From Acidimicrobiaceae bacterium (GTDB lineage Bacteria; Actinomycetota; Acidimicrobiia; Acidimicrobiales; UBA8190): a DNA stretch of 39,739 nt. The stretch covers positions 1 to 39,739 of the forward strand of contig PLXQ01000058.1 of assembly GCA_003151475.1 (NCBI GenBank), in the 5' to 3' direction. The notes below the pieces were generated by a model. That model searched no databases. It saw only the letters and a program-made list of their open reading frames with translations, and was not told the DNA's origin. The position numbers and the translations under genes are program-made. Numbering within the stretch: position 1 is the first letter of the stretch; each line of letters starts with the position of its first letter. Below are positions 7,759 to 16,350 of this stretch, piece by piece.

Positions 7759-8442
7759 TCAGATCACATAGAAGAGTACCCAAAAGACCAGGTTCACGAA
7801 AGCGATGAAGCCCCAGAAGTACCAGCACCCCTCGAGATTGGCCCGGAACAACCGGGCCACAGGCATGGTCGAGCGAGCCGGCCCCCCGTCGTCGAGCACG
7901 GCCCGTCGCAGCCGGAGCCAGCGGGCGAGCAGCGTCTCCAGCCAGTAGAGCCCGCCCAGGATAAGGGCGGTGTTCATCACCCCCCAGGCGATGAAGCATG
8001 ACGCGTAGCCGCTCGAACCGGGGAAGAACGACAGCTGCGTGAACTCCCACACCTGCAGGCCGAGGGCGGTGAACCCACCGAGGACGGTGACCCAGCCGGT
8101 GACCTCCCAGTCAAGGGTGTTACCGGCCCGCAGGCGGGTGGTGCCGTACCCGTACAGGAGCGCGCTGGCTACCACGAAGGCGAAGACAGCGGCGCCGATG
8201 CCGGTCGGCGCCGTGATGTGGTTGGGTCGCCAGAGGTCCTCGTTGTTCGACGACCGCAGATAGAAGTAGGCGAAGGCCAACGAGCCGAAGAAGAAGGCTC
8301 CGATGCCGATTACGAGGCGGCCGCCGGTCCACATGGCGCCCTCGGCCGAGCGCATCTCGTACTCGATCTCCTCCGACGTCTCGCGCAGCGTCGGGGCCTC
8401 GTGGGCGATGAACTCGCTGCCGGCCACGGGTTCGGTCGTCAT
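7759..8442 (-). CDS. ctaE: Cytochrome c oxidase subunit III
   Basis: This 227-residue subunit III of a heme-copper oxidase is a membrane protein with about five helices after a hydrophilic N-terminus. It is shorter than the seven-helix mitochondrial type, as is common in Actinobacteria. Typical segments are GSLAFAYFYLRSS, LGGFTALGLQVWEFTQL, the C-terminal helices FIAWGVMNTALILGGLYWL and LEGCWYFWGFIAFVNLVFW. ATG 8442 overlaps the ctaD stop as ATGA, giving tight coupling. It is followed after 83 bases by the 38-residue gene. Subunit III stabilises the catalytic core and does not bind redox metals. Confidence 0.93.
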   Translation of the reverse strand: MTTEPVAGSEFIAHEAPTLRETSEEIEYEMRSAEGAMWTGGRLVIGIGAFFFGSLAFAYFYLRSSNNEDLWRPNHITAPTGIGAAVFAFVVASALLYGYGTTRLRAGNTLDWEVTGWVTVLGGFTALGLQVWEFTQLSFFPGSSGYASCFIAWGVMNTALILGGLYWLETLLARWLRLRRAVLDDGGPARSTMPVARLFRANLEGCWYFWGFIAFVNLVFWVLFYVI

Positions 8443-10454
8443 GCGATCGGTGGCCTCGGGTCGGCAGAGCCTTCTTCGCCGGTGACCGCCTGCGCATCGA
8501 GCGCGCCGGCGGCGGGGGCGACCACCCCGGCCAACGACAGGGTCCGAGGTCCGAGGTCGGCCACGGCTTGGCCGTCGCTCGTGCCGTAGTGGTACGGGTC
8601 GGCCAGGACCACGGGGATCCGGGCGAAGTTGTACGCAGGAACGGGCGTCGGGGTCTGCCACTCGAGTCCCAGCGAGTTCCACGGATTGGGCGGAGCCGGC
8701 TTCGGTTCGAGGAAGATGGACTTCACGAAGTTGAAGACGAAGATGAGGAACGACGCCCCTAAGAAGAAGGCGCTCACGGAGGAGACGTCGTTCAGCGTCT
8801 GGAGATTCTGGGCGTACTCGAAGACGCGCCGGGGCTGGCCGAGCAGCCCCACTAAGAACAGAGGCAAGAACGTCAGGTTGAAGAAGATGAACATCGCCCA
8901 GAAGTGCCACTTCCCGAGCCGCCTGTCCATCATCTTCCCCGTCATCTTCGGAAGCCAGTAGTAAAGACCGCCGAAGAAGGCGAACACCAGGCCACCCATG
9001 ATCGTGTAATGGAAGTGGGCCAGGACGAAGAAGCTCCCGTGCACGGTGACGTTGACAGGGACATCAGAAAGAAAGACGCCCGAGATTCCCCCGATGAGGA
9101 AGTTGAATCCCATGGCCAGCGCGAACAGCATCGGCACCTCGTACCGGATCTTCGCCTTCCACAGCGTTCCCATGGTGTTCAGGAAGATGAATCCCGTGGG
9201 GATGGAGATCAGCTCGGTGGTCAGCATGAACAGCGGTCGCATGTCGGGATTGATCCCGCTCTGGAAGATGTGGTGCTGCCAGACGAAGAACGACAGCAAG
9301 GCCACCCCGATCATGCCGGCAGCGGCGATCCGGTAGCCGAACAGCGGTTTTCTCGTGAACACCGGAAAGATCTCGGCCACGATGCCGAAGCCGGGCAGGG
9401 CCATGATGTAGACCTCGGGGTGGCCGAAGAACCAGAAGAGGTTTTCCCACAGATACGAGCTCCCGCCGTGTTCGTTCACGAAGAAGGCGGTCTGGGCTGT
9501 GCGGTCTAAGACGCCGAATAGCCCAGCGGCCACGAGCGTCGGAGTGGCCAGGGTGAGCAGTGCGGCGGTGGCCAGGACCGACCAGACGAAGATGGGAACC
9601 CGGCTCCAGGTCATGCCCGGGGCCCGGTAGTTGATGATGGTGGCGAGCAGGTTGAATCCGGCGCAGATCATGCCGATACCGATGACGGCGAAGCCGACCA
9701 GATAGGCGTCCATGCCCCCTGTCGCTTGCGTCTGGAGAGGGGCGTAGCCGGTCCAGCCCGTGGGGAAGCCGCCGAGGGGCAGGGCAGCCAAGATGACAAG
9801 GTAACCGGCAGCGAAGATCCACAGGGAGAAGGACTCCACGCGCGGGAAGGCCATCCGCCGCGAGCCGATCATGAGGGGGACCAGCCAGTTCCCGAGCGGG
9901 CCGATGACGATCGACGACGCCATCATCATCATGATGGTGCCGTGCTCGCTCACGACCGAGATGTACGTGCCGGGCCCGAAGACGTGGCTGGTCGGGTTCA
10001 GCAGCTCGGTGCGGATGGCCATGGCCAGCAGGCCGCCGGTGAAGAAGAACAGAAGCACGACGACGGTGTACTGGAGGCCGATGACCTTGTGATCGAGCGC
10101 CGGTCCGAGGTACCGGGTCCAGCTCTTCGAGGGAGCGGGCGGCAGTGGCTCGCGCCCGGCGATCTTGGCCAGCGGGTAGTCGAGCATCCCGGCGCCCGCC
10201 AGCCAGCCCACCACTCCAATGGACAGGCCGAGCACGATGGCCACGTCGTTCTGGCCACTGCCCTGGACGTTTATGTAACCACTGCCGATGACGTTCCCGA
10301 TCCAGTGACCGAAGGCATAGCCCCCGACGGCGCCCACCAATGCCCGGCCGAGGTGGGGACCGAGCCAGCCCGGGCGGCGCCGGGTGGGACGGACAGGGGG
10401 CGCGGTGTGCCCCGAATGCTCAGCACTGACCGACTCACGGGTGTCGATGGCCAT
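8439..10454 (-). CDS. ctaD: Cytochrome c oxidase subunit I
   Basis: This 671-residue catalytic subunit of an A-type heme-copper oxidase carries all metal ligands. They are His171 (SEHG) and His482 for low-spin heme, His480 for the high-spin heme (AHFHYT), and His345, His394 and His395 for CuB. Tyr349 and Glu347 sit in the GHPEVY motif. The N-terminus carries an extra ~110 residues with two hydrophobic segments before the usual first helix (DHKVIGLQY). Two proton-channel landmarks are changed. The D-channel Asp of canonical GAPDMAFPR is Arg200 (GSRRMAFPR). The K-channel Lys of TGIKVF is Ile423 (TGFIFL). Canonical motifs are recalled from Paracoccus-type enzymes. ATG 10454 lies 17 bases after the subunit II stop, and the 3' end overlaps ctaE. 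Confidence 0.95.
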   Translation of the reverse strand: MAIDTRESVSAEHSGHTAPPVRPTRRRPGWLGPHLGRALVGAVGGYAFGHWIGNVIGSGYINVQGSGQNDVAIVLGLSIGVVGWLAGAGMLDYPLAKIAGREPLPPAPSKSWTRYLGPALDHKVIGLQYTVVVLLFFFTGGLLAMAIRTELLNPTSHVFGPGTYISVVSEHGTIMMMMASSIVIGPLGNWLVPLMIGSRRMAFPRVESFSLWIFAAGYLVILAALPLGGFPTGWTGYAPLQTQATGGMDAYLVGFAVIGIGMICAGFNLLATIINYRAPGMTWSRVPIFVWSVLATAALLTLATPTLVAAGLFGVLDRTAQTAFFVNEHGGSSYLWENLFWFFGHPEVYIMALPGFGIVAEIFPVFTRKPLFGYRIAAAGMIGVALLSFFVWQHHIFQSGINPDMRPLFMLTTELISIPTGFIFLNTMGTLWKAKIRYEVPMLFALAMGFNFLIGGISGVFLSDVPVNVTVHGSFFVLAHFHYTIMGGLVFAFFGGLYYWLPKMTGKMMDRRLGKWHFWAMFIFFNLTFLPLFLVGLLGQPRRVFEYAQNLQTLNDVSSVSAFFLGASFLIFVFNFVKSIFLEPKPAPPNPWNSLGLEWQTPTPVPAYNFARIPVVLADPYHYGTSDGQAVADLGPRTLSLAGVVAPAAGALDAQAVTGEEGSADPRPPIA

Positions 10455-10471
10455 GCCCTCAGTCGTCCTTC

Positions 10472-11392
10472 CTATTTGCCCGGACTCGTGGCACCGTACG
10501 TCTCGACCTTGCTGTAGGGGTCGACATTGTCGGGGTAGTAGCCGCCATTGGCGCCATTGGCATCAGGGACATAGGTGTAGGCGAACGGCGGCAGGTTCTT
10601 GGTGTTGGCGGCGCTGCGGTGTTCGGTCGACTGGGCCCAGACGAAGAATTGGGCCTTGGGCACGACCTTCCCGAAGTTGTACATGGCGCCGTGCCACAGG
10701 CCGCACAGTTCCCCACAGCGGACGGTGAACGCACCGGGCTGCTTCGTTGTCGTGTAGGCGACGTTGTCCACTGACGGATTGGCGTCCGCCTTGACCCCGA
10801 GCTGATAGGCCCAGAAGGAGTGGATCACGTCGAGCGAGGTCACGTGGAAGGCGATGGTCGTGCCGGCCGGGACCATCAACTGCCTGGACTCAAAGCCCCC
10901 GAACGTCGGGTACCGGTAGGTGAATTGCCATTGTTGGCCGATGACCTGAATGGGAAGGACTTCGTGCGAGGTGGGCGTCCAGATCGGGCTCGGCCCTTCT
11001 CCGCCGCCGGCTCCGGCGGGCACGATGAGCTCGACGGTGCCGAAGACGAACACACCGAGCACGATCACGGTCGTGGTGGCTATCCAGCCGACCTGGATAC
11101 CGAGGTGGCCGCGGGACTTGGGTCCCCCCTCGGGCTCGGCGAGGTCAGACTTGGAACCTCGCCACACGATGAGGGCGTACGCCCAGTACACCCACACGGC
11201 CGCCATCACGGGAAAGGCGACCAGGAACAAGATGTTGAAGTCGAACTGGGCGCCGCTGGCCGTCGACGTCAGCGTGCCCGGGGGGACGTGGGGGCCGATG
11301 GCGAAGTAGTAGACGAGGTCGAAAGCGACGGCGAGCACCGCCCAGATGACGCCCAGCCGCCGGAAGTGATGCGTCTCGCCGCCCCCGTTCAT
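10472..11392 (-). CDS. ctaC: Cytochrome c oxidase subunit II
   Basis: This 306-residue subunit II has two membrane helices (~12-32 and ~53-77), a third hydrophobic segment (~101-120) and an extracytoplasmic cupredoxin domain. The CuA site is complete: His191 (DVIHSFWAYQLGVKAD), Cys226, Glu228, Cys230, His234 and Met237 in CGELCGLWHGAM. It accepts electrons from a cytochrome c or other donor and passes them to heme a. No heme-binding CXXCH is fused to it. The C-terminal tail (~260-306) is Gly/Asn/Tyr-rich and longer than usual. ATG 11392 overlaps the stop of the upstream cupredoxin gene as ATGA, so the two are coupled. Confidence 0.95.
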   Translation of the reverse strand: MNGGGETHHFRRLGVIWAVLAVAFDLVYYFAIGPHVPPGTLTSTASGAQFDFNILFLVAFPVMAAVWVYWAYALIVWRGSKSDLAEPEGGPKSRGHLGIQVGWIATTTVIVLGVFVFGTVELIVPAGAGGGEGPSPIWTPTSHEVLPIQVIGQQWQFTYRYPTFGGFESRQLMVPAGTTIAFHVTSLDVIHSFWAYQLGVKADANPSVDNVAYTTTKQPGAFTVRCGELCGLWHGAMYNFGKVVPKAQFFVWAQSTEHRSAANTKNLPPFAYTYVPDANGANGGYYPDNVDPYSKVETYGATSPGK

Positions 11393-12063
11393 GCCACGAC
11401 CTTCAGGAATCCGTCCATGTACCCGATCGTCTGCATCGGACCGCCGTTGCCGTAGAGATATCCGAGCCCGCACGGCAAGAAGCACTGCCACGGGTACTGG
11501 CCCGGGCCCGGGGTCATAAAGGAGAACCTCACGATGTTGTGAGGCGAGTTGGTCGGGCACGGTGCGACGGCACAGAGGTTGCCATTCCCGTTGTTGGCAT
11601 AGAGCGGCACGCTGATCCCGAGAGTGGGAATGGCGAAGGTGTGGGCCACGCCATTGCCGTTATTGGCGTTGATGACGGTGAAGCTCTTGCCGTTCAGGAT
11701 GGCGTCATCGCCGATCGTGCCGGTCACCTGGCCGTACTGCTGGTTGCGCAGCGGCGAGCCGCCGTCGTACTGGTGCACCGTCACATTGATCCGGGTGTGG
11801 GCCGGGAGGTCCCACAACGTGGTGTGGACCCATTGGCCACCCGGCGTTTGCGTGAGGTACGAAACCCACGACGGGTGGATGCCGGTACCGATGGAGCCGA
11901 CCGTCTGCAGGGTGAGGTCGACCGGTGCCCCCGCTTGGTGACCGGCGGTGAAGTCGACGGTCGGTGGTGACGACCGGAGGAACGCCATGACCGTGAAGAC
12001 GACAAGGCCCACAGCCACGGCAAATAGCGCGCCGATGATGGCGAGTCGCCCTCCACGTCCCAC
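11389..12063 (-). CDS. Membrane-anchored CuA-like cupredoxin of unknown function
   Basis: This 224-residue protein has one N-terminal helix (LAIIGALFAVAVGLVVF, ~7-27) and an outer beta-rich domain. Possible copper ligands are a His in GVAHTFAIP, a Cys pair in WQCFLPCG (C-x3-C as in CuA) and a Met in GNGGPM. The His that follows the second Cys in a true CuA site (C-x3-C-x3-H-x2-M) is absent, so the site is neither normal type 1 copper nor normal CuA. It may carry or deliver copper, or donate electrons to subunit II, whose gene overlaps it by ATGA. GTG 12063 is chosen because GAGG lies six bases upstream. A GTG at 12132 is possible but adds an unlikely Cys-rich lead. Confidence 0.7.
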   Translation of the reverse strand: MGRGGRLAIIGALFAVAVGLVVFTVMAFLRSSPPTVDFTAGHQAGAPVDLTLQTVGSIGTGIHPSWVSYLTQTPGGQWVHTTLWDLPAHTRINVTVHQYDGGSPLRNQQYGQVTGTIGDDAILNGKSFTVINANNGNGVAHTFAIPTLGISVPLYANNGNGNLCAVAPCPTNSPHNIVRFSFMTPGPGQYPWQCFLPCGLGYLYGNGGPMQTIGYMDGFLKVVA

Positions 12064-12188
12064 CGTCAGCCTCGTGCTACCCGGACATGCATCACTACAT
12101 CGACCGCCACAGCGCCCCCAGTCTTCCCCCACGACGTCCCGGCACCACCCTCCGAGACAGGCCGCGATCGGTGGTTATTGCGAGGACG

Positions 12189-13106
12189 TTATGCCCGGTA
12201 CGACCCTTCGTCAACGACCTTTGGCGCGGGAGGTGGGGGACTCGGCAAACGGTGGGCCATGCGCTCGAGGACGTTCGACAACCCACCCTCCTCGCTCATG
12301 GCCCGGCGAATCACCACGATCAGCGCCGGGACGGCCCAGAAGTCGCCGCAGACCCACAAGATGGCCGCCCCGATCTGCTGGTCGGCGAACGGGGGAAGAG
12401 AGACCCCGGGGATGTGGGCGTAGACGCTGTACCACGATGCACTGGAGAAAATGCTCAGCGACATGGCCAGCACGAACATCACGATGTTGGTGCTGATGAT
12501 CGCCCCGCCCTGCCAGACATACGAGGCTCTGGGCTTGAACGGGTGCGAGGGGATGATCTGTTGCCAGAAGAGGATCCCCGTGACCAGAAAACTGCCGTGC
12601 ATGAGCCAGATGTGCACGAGTTGGTTCTTCTCGGCCAGGTCGAACAGCGCGGGGAGATGCCAAAACACCATCACGGCGTTGAAGGCGATGAGGGCCGTCC
12701 ACGGGCTTGTGACGGCACGCCCAAGAGCGCGCAGCGGGCGCGCCCATTGACCCAGGAGCACGGCGCGCCCGAAGCGACGGCGGGCCCGGACCGGTAAAGC
12801 GAAGAGCAGGGGAATCCATGGCGCCCCGGCCACGACCAGGATGGGGACGTAGAAGGAGATCAGGATGTGCTCGATCATGTGGACGAAGAAATAGTCGGCC
12901 GACCAGTAGTCGATGGGTGACTCCACCGTCACCAGCAGACCGGCGAGCCCCGCGTAGAAGGCCAGCGAGCGCCAGCGCCGGCGCCTCGTCCGGCGGGGGT
13001 CCGATCGGGCCCGGAGCCGTGCCAGTCCGACCTCGTGGGCCAGCACCACCACGGCGACAACGACGAGGAACGGGTCGAAAGACCAGTGCGCGGTCACATA
13101 CGACAT
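12189..13106 (-). CDS. ctaG: CtaG-type cytochrome c oxidase assembly factor
   Basis: This 305-residue polytopic membrane protein of the caa3_CtaG family has about seven helices with conserved His-rich positions. These are AHWSFDP at the N-terminus, [48 protein letters not shown] and PSHPF. Such proteins help assemble the copper centre of aa3/caa3 oxidases. ATG 13106 has GGAG about eight bases upstream. The gene lies between a lipoprotein gene and the cupredoxin gene in the oxidase operon. A more divergent CtaG-type gene ends the same operon (6669-7562), so two copies serve one oxidase cluster. Confidence 0.9.
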   Translation of the reverse strand: MSYVTAHWSFDPFLVVVAVVVLAHEVGLARLRARSDPRRTRRRRWRSLAFYAGLAGLLVTVESPIDYWSADYFFVHMIEHILISFYVPILVVAGAPWIPLLFALPVRARRRFGRAVLLGQWARPLRALGRAVTSPWTALIAFNAVMVFWHLPALFDLAEKNQLVHIWLMHGSFLVTGILFWQQIIPSHPFKPRASYVWQGGAIISTNIVMFVLAMSLSIFSSASWYSVYAHIPGVSLPPFADQQIGAAILWVCGDFWAVPALIVVIRRAMSEEGGLSNVLERMAHRLPSPPPPAPKVVDEGSYRA

Positions 13107-13146
13107 CGCGCCGTCTCCATGTTCTTCACCCGCCGCGTCCGGGCGA

Positions 13147-14346
13147 TCACGAAGAGGAACCGAACTGGATCGGTACGTTCACGGTACCGATCTTGGTCCA
13201 AGTACCGGCGGCCTGGTCGAGCCGCCACTCCGTGAGCCGCGCCGAGGCTACGGCGAGGGCGTCGACCTCGCCACCGGTCCCCACCGCCACCGTGGCTGTA
13301 CCGGAGGGCGGCGACGGCAGGGAGTGCCAATCACCGCCCGGTCCTGTCTCCATATAGAGGCCAGCCGAGCCGTGCGGCGGCGACAACAGGACCACAAAGC
13401 CACCCCCCGATTCGACCCCCGTCGAAACGATACGGCTCCCCGGCTCGATGGCAAGGGGCGCCGAACGTGACCAGGCCCCTCCCGAGATGCTGGCCACGCC
13501 CACCAAGCTCGTCATCGACGTCTTGCCGACGGCCACGAGCCCGCTGACCACACCGTCGCCAGCCACCAAGCGCAACACCTTCGTCGGTGCCGTTACCGCC
13601 CGCCCCGAGAGCCGCGGCCCGATCAGGGCCCACCTTCCGCCGGCGGACGCGATGATCCCCACCACCCCCTGTGACGCGCATGCCGTCCCTACGAGCGCTC
13701 CGCGGGTGGCGTCGAGAGCGACGGCCGTCAGGGCGCCGACGCCACAGGACCGGCCCGCCGCAGACGACGCCAGCTCAGCGTGGCCGACGAGCTTCGACCA
13801 GTGCGAGAGGTTCCCGGTACCCCGCAGGACCTCCCCGCCACCGGCGCGCACCAGAGCCACCGTCTCTGGCGCGCTGTCCTCGACCAGGGCGTCGGGCACC
13901 GGGGCCAGGCCTCCGGGGACGAGACCCGGCGACTGCAGCCACGACACCCCTCCGTCGAGACTCCGGGCCAGGGGCGAGAAGACGAGGTCCCGGCTCGGCT
14001 CGACGCCGGCCAGCATCTCGGCACCGGTCAGCGGACCGGGATCGACCACCAGGCCGCCGTTGTCGGCCACGCCGGGCGGGGTGGCGAGCGTCCAGGTGGC
14101 CGAGGCGTTCGGGCGGACGAAGAGCTGCCAGAAGGTGTTCTGCGGATCGCGCAGCTTGCCCATGGCCACGACGGCCACGACACCGGTCGCCGTGGCGAAC
14201 GTGGTTCCGAGCGGCACAGTGTCGGAGGACGCCGGGACCCGGAGCGCGGTGGGGGGCGGCGTGACCGTGTTCCCACACGCGGCCAGAGCGGCGGCCACGA
14301 GGGCCAGGACAAGAACGAGGGGCGAGCGAGCTCCGGCCCGTCTCAC
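13147..14346 (-). CDS. Secreted lipoprotein, beta-propeller-like, unknown function
   Basis: This 399-residue protein has a clear lipoprotein signal: basic MRRAGARS, hydrophobic [12 protein letters not shown] and lipobox AACG, with Cys24 as the lipidated residue. The mature part is rich in short beta-strand segments with repeated Trp and Gly-Gly motifs, for example [23 protein letters not shown] and GGRWALIGP. It resembles BNR or photosynthesis-stability (Ycf48-like) beta-propellers. I do not recognise a named family. GTG 14346 overlaps the stop of the SCO-fusion gene as GTGA. Position inside the oxidase operon suggests a role outside the membrane in oxidase assembly or stability. That is an inference. 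Confidence 0.75.
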   Translation of the reverse strand: MRRAGARSPLVLVLALVAAALAACGNTVTPPPTALRVPASSDTVPLGTTFATATGVVAVVAMGKLRDPQNTFWQLFVRPNASATWTLATPPGVADNGGLVVDPGPLTGAEMLAGVEPSRDLVFSPLARSLDGGVSWLQSPGLVPGGLAPVPDALVEDSAPETVALVRAGGGEVLRGTGNLSHWSKLVGHAELASSAAGRSCGVGALTAVALDATRGALVGTACASQGVVGIIASAGGRWALIGPRLSGRAVTAPTKVLRLVAGDGVVSGLVAVGKTSMTSLVGVASISGGAWSRSAPLAIEPGSRIVSTGVESGGGFVVLLSPPHGSAGLYMETGPGGDWHSLPSPPSGTATVAVGTGGEVDALAVASARLTEWRLDQAAGTWTKIGTVNVPIQFGSSS

Positions 14347-16205
14347 GCGTGGATGACGCGTTCGAGCGCGGACGCCAGATACTCCGAGAACGACGAGGAC
14401 GACGCGGAGCCCACTCCCGGTTCGGTGCTGAGAACCTCGCGGGTGTGCCCGCGGGCGTCGATGAGATAGGCGAGATCACTGTGGGCGATCATGGCGCCCG
14501 CCGGCGCCACGTCGGCCACGATGCCGTAGTGCTCCCAGACCTGCTCGAGCGCGGACAGCGATCCTGTGAGATACAGCCAATTCCGCATGTGGTCGAGGCC
14601 TTCTTGGCGATCGAAGGCATCGGCGTACGCCGTGGAGCGGTAGATCTGGTTGGACACCACGGCCACGAACACCACCCGGCTCGAATCGGCTCCGAGCAGG
14701 GTGTTGGCGGCGCGAAATTCCTGCGCGATCAGTGGGCAATCCGACGTGCACACGGGGTCGAGGAATGTGAGCGCCACCGTCCGACCGCGGAGACCGGCGA
14801 GCGAGACGGGTCGGCCGGCCTGGTCGACCAGGTGGAACGCCGGAGCCGGAAGATCGACCGTGTTCGGCGTGCCGTCCACGGCCACGGCCAGGATCGGGTC
14901 GGCGTGCGGGTTGACAGCCGCCGAGGCCATGGGGACGGCGCCGACGGCCACGACGGCGATGGCGGCGATGGCGGCCAGCAGATGCATGAGATAACCGGGG
15001 GCCACCCGGTCCCACCACGGTCGCCCCGGGACCGGGGTCGTGCCCGCCGGGCCGGGCGCGGCGCCGGCCACCTCGACGGGGACTCGGAGCGACTCCACGG
15101 CCGGCGCCGGCCGGACGATGCCCAGGTAGCCCGAGACCGCGAAGAGCGCCGTGGGCAACATGCTGTTCGGATCGGTACCCAAGCCTCCGAGGACCCCCAG
15201 ATCCTGGACGAGGACCCAATCGGCGATGCAGAGGGCGACCGCCACGTACACGGCCGGCCGGACCACCTCGGCCCTCGCCGTGCAGAAGGCGATCCCGATC
15301 AACCCCAACAGGATCACGACGACGAGGTTGACCCCCCACCCGTGTGAGGCGTCGAGGCGTCCGAAGGCCTTGACCAACGATGTCAAGGAGCTGGGCTGAG
15401 GGGTCTGCGCCATCTGGCGGACCATGGTGGTGAGGTTCCCCGCGTTCTTCGCCCCTACCGAGCCCTGCCAGAACCCCCGCCCGGGCCAGGCCTGGAGGAC
15501 GGCCATGGCGATGAAGAACACGCCGAACCCTCGCAAGATCACCCGGCCGAGTCTGCGGCCGGACCAGGCCGATTCGGGGAGCGCCACCAACGCGCCCGCC
15601 ACGCAATAGAAGAGCACCGCACCCGGGGTGCCGAGGAGCCAGGAGGCGCCGGGGGCGAAGGTCCCCCCGAAGGCCTCGCCGAAGACCCAGACGACGAGTC
15701 CCCACCCCGCCGCCGCCAGCCCGGCGAACCGGGACCACCGGCCCCGGGGGGCCAGCAGGAGAAGGGCTCCGATCCCGAGCTGGAGCCACACCGTTGACGC
15801 CGCCGCCTGGACGGGATGGCGGGTCCAGATGGTGACGCCGAAATGCACCAGGTGCTGGACCCAACCGGGCGACGAGTTGGCCGAGGGTTCGAGCACGCTC
15901 GTGGGCAGGCCGAGGGGCATGGCCGATTGGGCCTGGAGCAGCCCGTCGATGATCCAGAAGAGCCCGAATCCGATCCGAAGAACCCGACGGGCGAGCGGCT
16001 CGGCGGTGACACCGACCGTGGTCCGTTCCGGCATGGCCCCGCCGGCGGTCGAGCGCCGGTACTGACCGGTCCGGATGACGTTCCACACCAACGACAGGGC
16101 CACCAGGATGACTCCGATAAGGAGGAGCTGGTGGAGAAGAGCTGTATGGAAGGCGGAGACGACTACCGGGTTCCTCGTCTGGAGGTAGGTGCCCATCCCC
16201 GGCAT
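14343..16205 (-). CDS. Polytopic membrane domain fused to C-terminal SCO domain
   Basis: This 620-residue protein has two parts. Residues ~15-440 hold about nine to ten membrane helices, with segments such as FGLFWIIDGLLQAQSAMP and LVVWVFGEAFGGTF that recall DoxX-like membrane families (low confidence). Residues ~455-615 form a SCO/SenC thioredoxin domain with Cys486 and Cys490 (DPVCTSDCP) and His575 (MIAHSDLAYLID), the full copper-ligand set. The domain would face outward for copper delivery to the oxidase. ATG 16205 has a G-rich site (GGGGGG) six bases upstream; ATG 16196 is an alternative. It is the first gene of the nine-gene oxidase operon. Classical SCO proteins have a single helix, so this fusion is unusual. 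Confidence 0.85.
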   Translation of the reverse strand: MPGMGTYLQTRNPVVVSAFHTALLHQLLLIGVILVALSLVWNVIRTGQYRRSTAGGAMPERTTVGVTAEPLARRVLRIGFGLFWIIDGLLQAQSAMPLGLPTSVLEPSANSSPGWVQHLVHFGVTIWTRHPVQAAASTVWLQLGIGALLLLAPRGRWSRFAGLAAAGWGLVVWVFGEAFGGTFAPGASWLLGTPGAVLFYCVAGALVALPESAWSGRRLGRVILRGFGVFFIAMAVLQAWPGRGFWQGSVGAKNAGNLTTMVRQMAQTPQPSSLTSLVKAFGRLDASHGWGVNLVVVILLGLIGIAFCTARAEVVRPAVYVAVALCIADWVLVQDLGVLGGLGTDPNSMLPTALFAVSGYLGIVRPAPAVESLRVPVEVAGAAPGPAGTTPVPGRPWWDRVAPGYLMHLLAAIAAIAVVAVGAVPMASAAVNPHADPILAVAVDGTPNTVDLPAPAFHLVDQAGRPVSLAGLRGRTVALTFLDPVCTSDCPLIAQEFRAANTLLGADSSRVVFVAVVSNQIYRSTAYADAFDRQEGLDHMRNWLYLTGSLSALEQVWEHYGIVADVAPAGAMIAHSDLAYLIDARGHTREVLSTEPGVGSASSSSFSEYLASALERVIHA

Positions 16206-16237
16206 TGAGTGCCCCCCATGCCTCGCCGGCCCCGTGC

Positions 16238-16257
16238 CGGTGGCCTCACCGCCACCG
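16238..16257. repeat. Short inverted repeat upstream of oxidase operon
   Basis: CGGTGGC (16238-16244) and GCCACCG (16251-16257) form a seven-base stem with a six-base loop. It lies in the 145-base gap between the protease gene end and the first oxidase-operon gene. No T-run follows on either strand. It could be an operator or a weak terminator. I see no clear -10/-35 pair for the operon in this gap. Confidence 0.35.
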
Positions 16258-16350
16258 CATCATTACAGGTCCGTGCCTGGCGACAACGGCGTGGGCCAAC
16301 TCGTCTCGACGCCGGTAAGGCGCCTACCTCTCAACCAGTTCCTCCGGTCC

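Noticed and set aside
14476..16086. A 536-codon open frame on the minus strand inside the SCO-fusion gene.
   Set aside because: It is an alternate frame of a gene with clear membrane helices and a SCO domain. Its translation is Arg/Pro/Gly-rich and non-globular.
16238..16257. An intrinsic terminator for the protease gene or the oxidase operon.
   Set aside because: The hairpin has no following T-run on either strand, and the minus-strand protease gene ends on the other side of the gap from it.
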